From contig LNZQ01000160.1 in NCBI GenBank assembly GCA_002007315.1, positions 1 to 20,319 of the forward strand: a stretch of DNA of 20,319 nucleotides. The letters are read 5' to 3'. Under the pieces are notes generated by a model. That model saw nothing but the letters and a program-made list of their open reading frames with translations. It was not told the DNA's origin and ran no database searches. Below, piece after piece: positions 1-7,287 of this stretch. A program made the translations under genes and the position numbers. The first letter of the stretch is position 1, and every line of letters begins with the position of its first letter. This DNA comes from Epulopiscium sp. Nele67-Bin004. GTDB lineage: Bacteria > Bacillota_A > Clostridia > Lachnospirales > Cellulosilyticaceae.

Positions 1-149
1 TTATTGTACAAAACAGAAGGAAATTTGCAGTGCAACATCTGAAGGTGCATTTAGGATTAAAATGGTAAAAAAAATGGTAAGAGTCAAGTTAAAAAAGCAG
101 GACACAGCTTTAAAAAAAAAGGGGCATTTATGCCTGTTTTATCTGGAAC

Positions 150-177
150 AATAAGATACTCGACTGAGTATCTTATT
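150..177. repeat. Perfect 12-bp inverted repeat
   Basis: The arm AATAAGATACTC (150-161) is the exact reverse complement of GAGTATCTTATT (166-177), with a 4-base loop GACT. It sits in the animal-like segment, so it is more likely a transposon-derived palindrome than a bacterial terminator. No clean T tract follows it on either strand. Confidence 0.6.
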
Positions 178-594
178 ATTCCTTGTAAATCAGTCCCTCT
201 CCTCCTGATCCCATCCTACCCCACATCTCCTCTGAGGGTAAAGTGACCACAAGAAATATTCAAATATGGTCTGAGGAACTTAACATTGTAGGGCTGTCTG
301 GACAGTACAGCCTGTGACTTGCTCCATCAATGAACTGACACATGTGGTCAGTTCAGTGGCAAGGCCAGAAATTTTAAAGATGACCTGAAATGCCTTTTTC
401 CAGAACGTCCACTGCCTTGCTGTGACGTCAGTCAGTCAGTCAGGGTCTCAGCGCCTGTAGGGACAGTTCAGGACAGCCGTCCTCTTCAGTCCCAGTTTCT
501 CAGTTGAGATGGGGAGGGAAAGGGAGAAAGGTCAAGTACACACAATCACCAGCAGTGTCACCACTAACAATCCACCCACTTTACTCACCATGAA

Positions 595-612
595 TTTTTT
601 TTTCTTTTTTTT
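595..612 (-). repeat. Probable LINE 3' poly(A) tail
   Basis: The plus strand shows nine T, one C, then eight T, which reads as an interrupted poly(A) on the minus strand. It lies downstream of the minus-strand reverse transcriptase remnant, about 280 bases after its stop, where a LINE A tail would be expected. I see no target-site duplication, and none can be tested because the 5' end of the element is missing. Confidence 0.4.
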
Positions 613-890
613 AAAAGCTATTTGTTAGAATCGAAAATAAAGAAAAAACGTGTCATAACTTGTCAATAATAAAAGAATTCTGACAACAAACAGAAGCAAC
701 ACTTCAGAATTGCCCCAACCTTGAGAGATAGGGCTGTTTAAGAGTAAAAACATTTATTATTTAAGTAGAGGAAAGATGTAATGTAATTGATATGTCTTAT
801 ATAGTGTGTGTGTAATAATAATGTGACACATAGATTTCTGTGTCAGTATTTCAATAGCACAGACAGGGGGGTGGCATAGAGAGATCACTC

Positions 891-1637
891 CTAGGAATCT
901 TCCTGAGCAGTTTTCCCATATAGTGTGAGATACATTTGATCTTTTTTGCATGGATCTCTGGAAAAAAGCACACATTGTGTTTTTAAGGGGTTTAGTTTCA
1001 CTCTCTGCATATTTGCCCAACCCTCCATCTCAGTGGTGCATCTCTTTAATTTCTTGGCAGTATATTTAGCATTTTTAGCAGAGGCCCAATAGCAAAGATC
1101 ATCTGCGAATTGAGAGACTTGTCCCTCTCCTCTGGGTGGACAATAGATGTCACTTAAATACATTAGAAACAGCAGGGGACTGAGGGCTGATCCCTGGGGC
1201 ATGCCACCTTCTGGGGTAAATCTGGTGGAAATTGATGCTCCAACTCTCACTGCAATCTCTCTGTTAGTTAAAAAGCTATTTAGAAGCACCACCATTTGCT
1301 GTGGGAGTTGCAGGTTACGGTCCATCAGCCTGTATGTCAGTCCTTCATGCTACATCTTATCAAATGCTTTTTCAATATCACAAAAAAGACTCTAATTGTT
1401 GCTTCTTTTTTATTAAAACCATGCTGAACGTCTTCTGCCAGCCTTAGAAAGTTGTCAGTTGTGCTTCTTGCCCTCCTGTATCCTACCTGGTGAACCCCCA
1501 AAACTCCTAGGGCATCAAAGTGGTTCTGGAGCCTGTCAGCCAGCATTATCTCCAGAAGTTTACCCAGTGTACTCAAGAGGCTGATCGGTCTGTAGTTGAC
1601 TGGCAGGTGGGGATCTGTGTGTGGTTTGGGGATCATG
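891..1637 (-). pseudogene. Decayed non-LTR retrotransposon reverse transcriptase
   Basis: This is the C-terminal part of a LINE reverse transcriptase in two frames. The first part (minus, 1636 to about 1405) carries the N-terminal RT motif VNYRPISLLS, typical of non-LTR retrotransposons. After a frame change, a second frame reads DIEKAFDKM, then a TAG at 1350-1352 where most relatives have Trp, then HEGL. It continues with GMPQGSALSPLLF and the catalytic FADD box (the YxDD motif). The copy is therefore dead: one frameshift near 1405, one in-frame stop and no 5' part. It ends abruptly at about 1637, where phage DNA begins. LINEs of this type belong to animal genomes and are not found in bacteria, whose RTs are group II intron or retron types. 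I cannot assign the clade with confidence; a jockey/I-like element is my best guess. Confidence 0.85.
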
Positions 1638-1692
1638 CTATATCAATGGTATCATCTGTTGCGAAATAAATAAATTCATCTTGTTCACTCAT
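1633..1692 (-). pseudogene. Start of a gene cut off at the junction
   Basis: Directly after the MuF-JAB gene, 5 bases past its stop, an ATG at 1692 follows a GAGAGG ribosome binding site that overlaps that stop. It reads MSEQDEFIYFATDDTIDIA and then meets TGA at 1633-1635, within a few bases of the point where the LINE sequence begins. The stop is therefore probably created by the junction, and the real gene was longer. Its position, translationally linked to a MuF fusion protein, is where an immunity or accessory protein would sit, but 19 codons allow no family assignment. Confidence 0.5.
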
Positions 1693-1697
1693 ATAAA

Positions 1698-3197
1698 TTA
1701 CCTCTCAATAAAATTAAACACTCCTGAAGAGTATAGCATATCTGTAGCCCTTATACTAGCTATTGCAGAATTTTGATAAATCATTTTATTCTCTTGATAA
1801 GATTTTTCATAAAACCCTTGCAAGTCTTTAGTTCTGTTTGAATTATCAATCATATAAACACTACCATCGTGCCCAACTACAATGGATGCACTTATAATAG
1901 GAGTGTTAAAAATAGATTTTATATCGGCGTAAGATGGTCTGCTACTATTAGGATGGTTATGTAATAATATTATATTACCAGTATGCTCTACGCAAGCATC
2001 ATATTGCTCTTTAGTAAAACCTGTAGCACCCTCTTTCGTAGATTTATCATTTATTGCTATTATTTTACCCGTCCTCGCATCCAAAGCGACTAAATCCTCA
2101 TAATTAGTCCCATCTCTATGTTCTAGCATTTGCATAGCTGCTTGATAAATAGCCTCATTAGTTAGTTTTGAAGTAGTCAAATTTTCAAATTTATCGTGGT
2201 ATTGCTTACTATTAACAAGGTTACGATTTACCGAACACTCATTTAAATGTGGCTTTGTAGTTATTTTCGTCGTTTGAGAAACAGATATTTGCCCCGTTTG
2301 GTTAAATGCATCGTTAAAAATAGGACTTAAGTAGCACCTACAACGAATAATCTCCTGAGATGCTGCACCCATTGAGCCATCGCCAGGGTACATTAGTTGA
2401 CTATACCCCACGCGAAATGGCTCACCTTTTTTGCGATACTGTCCATGAGCCGCCTTATGAGTAGCTCTCACTCGCTTATCACCCATGCTTTGCCATTTGT
2501 ATCCTACTATATAATCGTTTTGCATAAAACTCATATGGTCAACGTAATTACCAGCTGAAAAAATTTCTGTTCGGGCAATAGCTTCTGATCTGTTATATGA
2601 AAATCCTGTAGATTGCTTAATACTCCTAGTTATTTCGTAAATACTTGCTCCTTTAGTATAGCCTTTAATCAATTCAGCTTTTACATATTTCTCAGTTGTA
2701 GCATTCACTTGCTTAGCCCAATTGATAGCTTTTTCCTCTAAGTATTGCGTTAATGCTGAATTTGCTTGATTAAATTCAAATGGAGTAATATCAGTACTTA
2801 TTGCTGCTCCTACTTTTTTGCAAGTATTTGGGTAGTATTTATTGTACAGATTAACTAACTTGGAATTAAAGCTGTTAAAGTATTCAACTATAGTGTCCGC
2901 AATGTCAGGGACAACAACTCGGTTAAATAAGCTATCAAGATAATCTTTTGCCTTATACTTAGATTTTTCCACTAAAAAAAGAGCCTCATGGCCCTGTAGT
3001 ATTTCGATTAATTTTTGCAACTGGGTTTTAAACAATTCATTTAGTTCTTTAGTCATTGCTATGATTTGATTATAAATAACTGAGCAGTAAGGCTTATGGA
3101 CAATTACAGAAACATACTCAGCTGTTCTAGTTTGTAGATTATTTGATTGAATTTTTTTTAGTATAACTATAGCTTGCTGAGCTTGTTTTGTAGTCAT
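1698..3197 (-). CDS. MuF-type minor head protein fused to a JAB/RadC-like metallopeptidase domain
   Basis: The protein has 499 residues. Residues about 200-292 match the MuF (SPP1 gp7-like) minor head domain: IARTEIFSAGNY near 207, then KWQSMGDKRVRATHKAAHG, PGDGS and a closing IIRCRCYLSP. A linker follows. From about 350 onward there is a separate domain with HRDGTNYEDLVALDARTGK and then HNHPNSSRPSYAD at 413-425. That has the metal-binding pattern H-x-H plus S-x-x-D (H413, H415, S422, D425) of JAB/MPN+ peptidases such as RadC. MuF domains are known carriers of variable C-terminal enzymes or toxins in Firmicutes temperate phages. In this phage the gene lies after the tape measure terminator instead of next to the portal, with its own ribosome binding site (GGGAGAGA) and a probable promoter. 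Its role could be injected effector, head maturation enzyme, or deubiquitinase-like peptidase; I cannot choose between them. Confidence 0.8.
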   Translation of the reverse strand: MTTKQAQQAIVILKKIQSNNLQTRTAEYVSVIVHKPYCSVIYNQIIAMTKELNELFKTQLQKLIEILQGHEALFLVEKSKYKAKDYLDSLFNRVVVPDIADTIVEYFNSFNSKLVNLYNKYYPNTCKKVGAAISTDITPFEFNQANSALTQYLEEKAINWAKQVNATTEKYVKAELIKGYTKGASIYEITRSIKQSTGFSYNRSEAIARTEIFSAGNYVDHMSFMQNDYIVGYKWQSMGDKRVRATHKAAHGQYRKKGEPFRVGYSQLMYPGDGSMGAASQEIIRCRCYLSPIFNDAFNQTGQISVSQTTKITTKPHLNECSVNRNLVNSKQYHDKFENLTTSKLTNEAIYQAAMQMLEHRDGTNYEDLVALDARTGKIIAINDKSTKEGATGFTKEQYDACVEHTGNIILLHNHPNSSRPSYADIKSIFNTPIISASIVVGHDGSVYMIDNSNRTKDLQGFYEKSYQENKMIYQNSAIASIRATDMLYSSGVFNFIER

Positions 3198-3223
3198 AAA
3201 TCTCTCCCTAATTAATTGTTGAA

Positions 3224-3253
3224 ATATAAAAATAATTTAAAATATTTTGACAA
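3224..3253 (-). promoter_or_regulatory. Candidate promoter for the MuF-JAB gene
   Basis: On the minus strand TTGTCA (3253-3248) is followed after 18 bases by TTATAT (3229-3224). The predicted start of transcription is about 20 bases before the ATG at 3197, leaving room for the GGGAGAGA site. It is divergent from, and close to, the plus-strand promoter at 3259-3287. Confidence 0.45.
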
Positions 3254-3258
3254 AAGGC

Positions 3259-3287
3259 TTGTACTATTTATTGAACTATGGTATAAT
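3259..3287 (+). promoter_or_regulatory. Strong sigma-A-type promoter for the 47-residue gene
   Basis: TTGTAC (3259-3264), a 17-base spacer and a perfect TATAAT (3282-3287). The transcript would start about 20 bases before an ATG at 3316 that has a strong GGAGGTGAT ribosome binding site at 3302-3310. Confidence 0.75.
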
Positions 3288-3315
3288 TATTATAGAAGGG
3301 GGGAGGTGATAAAAT

Positions 3316-3459
3316 ATGAAATGGTCTGAAATTTGGGACATAGTAAAAGAGACTAGCGAGGAGGTTTCCACAATCGCTAATCTCATTCGGTCCTTAAGTG
3401 TTATCTATGCCTTTTCAAAAAAAGTTAAGAAAAAGGCTAGAAAACACAAAGATAAGTAG
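3316..3459 (+). CDS. Small basic protein of 47 residues, function unknown
   Basis: The frame runs from ATG 3316 to TAG 3457-3459, opposite in direction to all neighbouring structural genes. A near-ideal promoter and the GGAGGTGAT site argue that it is really expressed. The sequence has an acidic N-terminal half (MKWSEIWDIVKETSEEV), a moderately hydrophobic middle (IANLIRSLSVIYAF) and a strongly basic tail rich in Lys and Arg (KKVKKKARKHKDK). The hydrophobic part is only about 14 residues and contains an Arg, so a full membrane span is uncertain. The layout is loosely like small phage toxins or membrane-active peptides, but I recognise no family. It lies between the tape measure terminator and the MuF-JAB unit, a usual place for independently expressed cargo genes. 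Confidence 0.7.
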   Translation: MKWSEIWDIVKETSEEVSTIANLIRSLSVIYAFSKKVKKKARKHKDK

Positions 3460-3467
3460 GTTTTAAA

Positions 3468-3489
3468 GGGGGGTGCTCCAACACCCTCC
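3468..3489 (+). terminator. GC-rich hairpin after the 47-residue gene
   Basis: GGGGGGTG (3468-3475) pairs with CACCCTCC (3482-3489) over 8 bp including one G-U pair, with a six-base loop CTCCAA. It begins 9 bases after the stop. No T run follows it on the plus strand, so it may act together with the stronger hairpin at 3528-3561. Confidence 0.4.
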
Positions 3490-3527
3490 GACCTATGAAT
3501 ATCATACCATATCATACACAAAAACAC

Positions 3528-3561
3528 AATAGGGACTCAAATAAAAATTTGGGTTCCTATT
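3528..3561 (-). terminator. Terminator of the morphogenesis operon
   Basis: A 15-bp stem (3528-3542 with 3547-3561, three G-U or G-T pairs, AAAA/TTTT loop) begins at the last base of the tape measure stop codon. On the minus strand the stem is followed by GTGTTTTTGTG, a T-rich exit. It would end transcription of the operon right after the tape measure gene, and being nearly symmetric it may also stop the convergent 47-residue transcript. Confidence 0.75.
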
Positions 3562-5825
3562 TAATTTCTAAAAACATTATTAAGCCCTTGTCCGACCATA
3601 GCATTCATTAGTTTATTTAATTTAGCATTCATTTCACTTTCTGATTCATGCCCCTTAAAAGTAACATGAATCTCAATATTATTTGTATTGGCATAAGCGG
3701 TTTTTAGCGAACTACTATCAGTTTTTACAATGTATTCATACTCAGTCATAGCTCTTAATTCTGCGGGATTATTAAAATTTCCGATAAGCTCATTTATCCC
3801 TTCATTTATTTGGGCAGTAATATCCGCAATTTGCTTTAAAATTTTATTACGTGCGGTTTCGACTAAGTTTTGGTCTTCACCATAAACAGTATTTTCTAGA
3901 CCAAGCAAATCCCGTGCAATCAATTCCAAAATACTTATTTGTTCTTGGCGATTTAATTCCACGCCCTTATCGTCATTTGTAGCTTCAGCTAAATCTTCAC
4001 GACTACCATATAAATTTAATTGAGTCGCATACTTATCATTAATATCATCTATATCATCTAAAATACCTCTGTCAATTGTAGTGCTAACCACTCCAGTACT
4101 ATCACTAGATGTTGTGGGGGTATAAGTAGATGTTGTGGGAGTATAACTATAAGTAGGTACATCAACTAATGGCATTGGGCCATACACTTCTCCTACATCC
4201 AAATCTACAGTGCCTGCAACACTAATGGCTTGATTTTGCAAGCTACTTAATCTATGTTCTAATACCGATATAGCACTGCCTACTGAGTTAGCAAGTGTTT
4301 CCCCAATAACGGGGATATAGTTAACAATCCCTTGAAGAATGCTTAACACTTTAACCTGGAATTCATAAAATTTTATTACAACAAATTCTAATCCAGAAGT
4401 TAATACTTCTACAAATCCGCTATTAAATACTTTGCCCCAAAAATCAACCATAGTTTGCAGCTGAATACCTAAAATTGCGAATTTATCTAAGATACAACTC
4501 ACAATTAAATTAATTAATGGCATCCAAGGAGCTAGTGCCTCAACAAATGTTTGGCCTAAGTTAATCACGTAATTTATTACCGTAACTATGCCATTTGCTA
4601 AAGATTCTAGCTGTCCACTAGATTGAAAATCAACTAGCATTTGTCTGACGTTATCTAATGCTGGTGTAAGTGCCTCGGCTATAGGTTCGCCCATAAGAGT
4701 TTTTAAATTATCCCAAGCTTGTCCTATTAGCTCTATCTTATCCAAATACCCGTCATTCATCGTGCCAGCCATTGCCTCGGTAAAGTCAATTCCATCAATC
4801 ATAGCCGCTGATAACTCATCTGTGGCGGCTCTAACCTCATCTGTTTTGGGTTGCAAAACTTTGATAAATTCTACCCCCAAGGTATCTCCCCAAGCTTGTT
4901 GCAATTGCAGTGCAGCAGCTTGATTAGTTTCAAGTAGACCAAACTTTTCGGTAAGCATGTCTACTATATCAACAGCAGGCAGTAGCTTTCCTTCAAGGTC
5001 AAGGAAGTTCATCTCAAGTGCCTCAGATGCTTTATATGCATTCCTTAAAAATGCATCATACCTATTTGCGACCTGTTGCCCAGAAATATTTGTCCCACCT
5101 GCTGTTCCGCCAATAGCAAGAACTTCAGCTAATTCTACGCCAAATGCACTTGCTCCAGCTCCTAAAGTACTTAAAAAATTCGCAGTTTTGTCACCTGTGG
5201 TTAAAAATTGCTGTACTGACTTTGAAATTCCAGCACTCATTTGGTTTGCAAAATCTACCGAATTCTCAAACTGGTTGCCATAAATGTTATAGCTAATCGC
5301 AAACAGTTCTGTCATATTCTCAGTCGTTGACTTGGTTGCCTTAGCGGTTAAAGCAGCCATTTTGGTAAATTCTCCAACAGCATCATCTGTAAGTGAAGCT
5401 ATCCCAGACTTAATGTCATATGCAGCCTTGATAAATCCTTCAGCTGTTGTTCCCGACCACTCGTTGGAAAAATCAATTGCCGCCTGCTGTAGTATGTCCG
5501 TCGCCTCAAAGCCCAGCGATAACATTTCATTCATTGCAGATTGAACTGAACCGTAAGTTTCGGCCATATCTTTTATTGTTGATACAACTAAATCAACAGA
5601 CAAATATGCTGCTACCGCTGCTAATGTTGTCTTTAATGCTGTAGCTAGGCCATTAATACCATTCGTTGTTTCGTTAACCCTATCATTTGTCTCAGTAATT
5701 TTCTTATTAGCACCATCAAATGACCCTTCTAGTGATGATACCTCTGTTGTCGCTTGTTTAATTGATTCTCGAAAATTCTTTAGTACAGCTTCTAATACTA
5801 CTTTTACGCTATATTCTACCGCCAT
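3561..5825 (-). CDS. Tail tape measure protein
   Basis: The 754-residue protein sets tail length during assembly and probably takes part in DNA ejection. It follows the chaperone pair G/G-T, the invariant position for tape measure genes. The N-terminal region is coiled (heptad-like SSLEGSFDGANKKITETNDRV), followed by Ala/Gly/Thr-rich sequence of the TP901-type tape measure domain up to about residue 380. A hydrophobic, possibly membrane-inserting region lies around 410-520 (IVTVINYVINLGQTFVEA and neighbours). A short Thr/Pro/Tyr/Ser repeat (TYTPTTS type) lies around 575. The start overlaps the previous stop by one base and has an AAGGGG site. At about 1.5 Angstrom per residue, the usual rule for siphoviruses, it implies a tail of roughly 110 nm. 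No peptidase or lysozyme motif was seen. Confidence 0.9.
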   Translation of the reverse strand: MAVEYSVKVVLEAVLKNFRESIKQATTEVSSLEGSFDGANKKITETNDRVNETTNGINGLATALKTTLAAVAAYLSVDLVVSTIKDMAETYGSVQSAMNEMLSLGFEATDILQQAAIDFSNEWSGTTAEGFIKAAYDIKSGIASLTDDAVGEFTKMAALTAKATKSTTENMTELFAISYNIYGNQFENSVDFANQMSAGISKSVQQFLTTGDKTANFLSTLGAGASAFGVELAEVLAIGGTAGGTNISGQQVANRYDAFLRNAYKASEALEMNFLDLEGKLLPAVDIVDMLTEKFGLLETNQAAALQLQQAWGDTLGVEFIKVLQPKTDEVRAATDELSAAMIDGIDFTEAMAGTMNDGYLDKIELIGQAWDNLKTLMGEPIAEALTPALDNVRQMLVDFQSSGQLESLANGIVTVINYVINLGQTFVEALAPWMPLINLIVSCILDKFAILGIQLQTMVDFWGKVFNSGFVEVLTSGLEFVVIKFYEFQVKVLSILQGIVNYIPVIGETLANSVGSAISVLEHRLSSLQNQAISVAGTVDLDVGEVYGPMPLVDVPTYSYTPTTSTYTPTTSSDSTGVVSTTIDRGILDDIDDINDKYATQLNLYGSREDLAEATNDDKGVELNRQEQISILELIARDLLGLENTVYGEDQNLVETARNKILKQIADITAQINEGINELIGNFNNPAELRAMTEYEYIVKTDSSSLKTAYANTNNIEIHVTFKGHESESEMNAKLNKLMNAMVGQGLNNVFRN

Positions 5826-6456
5826 TACTCAGTCCCCTTATCTAACATTTCCCACATCTTTTGAGGGTCTGAATGTACTATGAGTAATAACATTTTCTGT
5901 TTCATTAACTCATAATCAACCTGAATGCGATTATCTTGCTTAACCAGTTGCACCAAGTATAATACTTGATACAGTTCCATACCTAGGTAATCATCAAAAC
6001 TAATATGATACGTTTTAGCCAATAGATGATATATACTAAGCAACCAACTTTCTACTAAGTCGGAATTTTCTGAGAATATTGTTTCTCTGGTTGACTTGAC
6101 TCCACTTGAGGACTTATATTCAGAACTCTTAGGCCTAGAGGAAGAAAAGCTAGCAAAGTTTTTTTTACCCATTCCACAGAAATTCCATTAAAAGCCAGCC
6201 AGGAATTAAACAATTCCCACACTGAAACTACATCTAAACACTCAAACTCAAATTGCTTAAGGTTTGTATACTTTAATGCAAACTGATTCATATAGTCAAT
6301 ACATTGTATCGTAACAGCGGATATATCCATATCATCCGAAAAATAATCTAAAATATTTAACTGTAAGTTAGATACCAGCATCAAATCTGCAATTGTACAA
6401 CGACTTAAAATTATTTCCCTGCCTTCAATATTAATGATTTTTGTAGTTTTTATCAT
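5825..6456 (-). CDS. Tail assembly chaperone G-T, -1 frameshift fusion
   Basis: Two overlapping frames upstream of the tape measure gene match the conserved lambda G/G-T arrangement. Translation starts at ATG 6456 in the G frame, slips back one base in the run of eight A (6159-6166), and continues in the frame that ends at 5825. The fused product has about 210 residues: G residues 1-99 (ending EWVKK), then NFASFSSSRPKSSEYK and so on. The T frame has an ATG at 6172, but no ribosome binding site precedes it and it lies inside the G coding sequence, so fusion is the better reading. G-T proteins bind the tape measure and recruit tail tube subunits and are absent from the virion. The arrangement is seen directly; actual frameshifting is inferred from the conserved pattern. 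Confidence 0.8.
6055..6456 (-). CDS. Tail assembly chaperone G (unshifted product)
   Basis: The 133-residue unshifted product starts MIKTTKIINIEGREIILS and contains several acidic and hydrophobic stretches, like other Firmicutes siphovirus gpG proteins. It follows the tail tube gene by 3 bases. The start ATG has AGGAG immediately beside it and GGAGG about 14 bases upstream, so initiation spacing is imperfect and coupling to tail tube translation is likely. The last 34 codons after the slip site read out of the fused frame. The balance of G to G-T is normally critical for tail assembly. Confidence 0.75.
   Translation of the reverse strand: MIKTTKIINIEGREIILSRCTIADLMLVSNLQLNILDYFSDDMDISAVTIQCIDYMNQFALKYTNLKQFEFECLDVVSVWELFNSWLAFNGISVEWVKKTLLAFLPLGLRVLNISPQVESSQPEKQYSQKIPT
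6160..6166 (-). promoter_or_regulatory. Slippery heptamer for -1 ribosomal frameshifting
   Basis: In the zero frame the codons read GTA AAA AAA ACT, giving A_AAA_AAA followed by A and C. A -1 shift gives AAA AAC TTT and enters the T frame. The overlap of the two frames (6055-6172) spans the site, as required. I did not identify a clear downstream pseudoknot. Confidence 0.75.
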
Positions 6457-6459
6457 CTC

Positions 6460-7287
6460 CTATGCATCCTCCACCGTAATTATTGTATTGCAGGAGTAAC
6501 CTGCAAGCTCTGCATTAATCAACAAAGAACCTGATGTAGTTGCAGTAAATATAGAACCTATTAAAACGCCCGAAGGCTCTGCTAGTGACCAATTTGCTCT
6601 GTCTGTTTCTTCATTTGTATTTCCATCTGTATACATTGCTGTAGCCGCAAATCTAATTGTATCCCCCACACTAATAGTGGGATTAGACGGCGTAATCCAA
6701 AAGCTTTTAATTGTCTTTTCGCCTGGCACATACATTTCATCATCATTATCTTCAATAGCCGAAGCTTCGGAGCCAATCCTAAACAGTCTATCTCCATCAG
6801 GACGACTATCAACGTAATAACCTTTAAATTCACATGGTATAATCCATTCCCCATCCAACTTATATGCAAGGCTTAAATTACTTATATTTGTAGTACAATA
6901 TATTGTAACAACCCTGCTTGAGTCTCCATTTGTTGCAGCACAAGGCACAATGACTAATTTGCCCGCATAATGAGTTGCGCGTAATCCAGGAGCAGAGCCA
7001 AAACATACTGCATCTGTAGCTTGAGTTGCGTGTGGGAATAGGCTTGCTATTCTTTCTATTGTAGTATTAAGCAAGTTGCACTTAACCAAGACATTGCCGC
7101 CCAAAAATACATCATCTAGCGGTGTCTTACCTGTTTGATCTGATGTTAACTCGTGCCAACTAGCTGTATAGTCAACTGTCACACCGTCTTTCGTCAGCCC
7201 CAGATTAACAGGGATACTAGCCTCTGGGGCATACCAATATAGATAAGCCGGGCCGATAAATATTGTATCAGCTAATCTAGTAGCCAT
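6460..7287 (-). CDS. Major tail tube protein with C-terminal BIG2 domain
   Basis: About 275 residues. The N-terminal 190 residues (starting MATRLADTIFIGPAYLYW) are in the tail tube position, two genes before the tape measure. The C-terminal 80 residues form an Ig-like BIG2 domain: FWITPSNPTISVGDTIRF, then W at the centre and GYSCNTIITV at the end. Such domains decorate the outside of siphovirus tails and are thought to bind surface carbohydrates weakly. I chose ATG 7287 because AGGAGG lies 5 bases before it; a GTG two codons earlier (7293) overlaps that site. The start overlaps the preceding gene by 11 bases. Confidence 0.8.
   Translation of the reverse strand: MATRLADTIFIGPAYLYWYAPEASIPVNLGLTKDGVTVDYTASWHELTSDQTGKTPLDDVFLGGNVLVKCNLLNTTIERIASLFPHATQATDAVCFGSAPGLRATHYAGKLVIVPCAATNGDSSRVVTIYCTTNISNLSLAYKLDGEWIIPCEFKGYYVDSRPDGDRLFRIGSEASAIEDNDDEMYVPGEKTIKSFWITPSNPTISVGDTIRFAATAMYTDGNTNEETDRANWSLAEPSGVLIGSIFTATTSGSLLINAELAGYSCNTIITVEDA

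Larger units (their letters stand above)
1..890. other. Animal-like non-coding DNA flanking a LINE remnant
   Basis: No gene is supported in this stretch. Its base composition and texture differ from the AT-rich phage DNA that follows: C/T-rich tracts, simple repeats (GTCA repeated around 427-440) and long A or T runs. It contains a perfect 12-bp inverted repeat at 150-177 and an interrupted T tract at 595-612. The part from about 613 to 890 is probably the 3' untranslated region of the minus-strand LINE that follows. The part before 595 would then be host flank or another repeat. I infer animal origin from the LINE, not from any gene here. Confidence 0.5.

Noticed and set aside
757..1020. Minus-strand 87-residue frame
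   Set aside because: It overlaps the LINE reverse transcriptase in another frame and has no recognisable features.
1..1636. Bacterial group II intron or retron reverse transcriptase
   Set aside because: The RT motifs (VNYRPISLLS, GMPQGSALSPLLF, FADD) are those of animal non-LTR elements, the copy is broken and an A-rich tail follows.
5825..6172. Independent gene starting at ATG 6172
   Set aside because: No ribosome binding site, start lies within the G gene exactly on the slip site; a -1 frameshift product explains it better.
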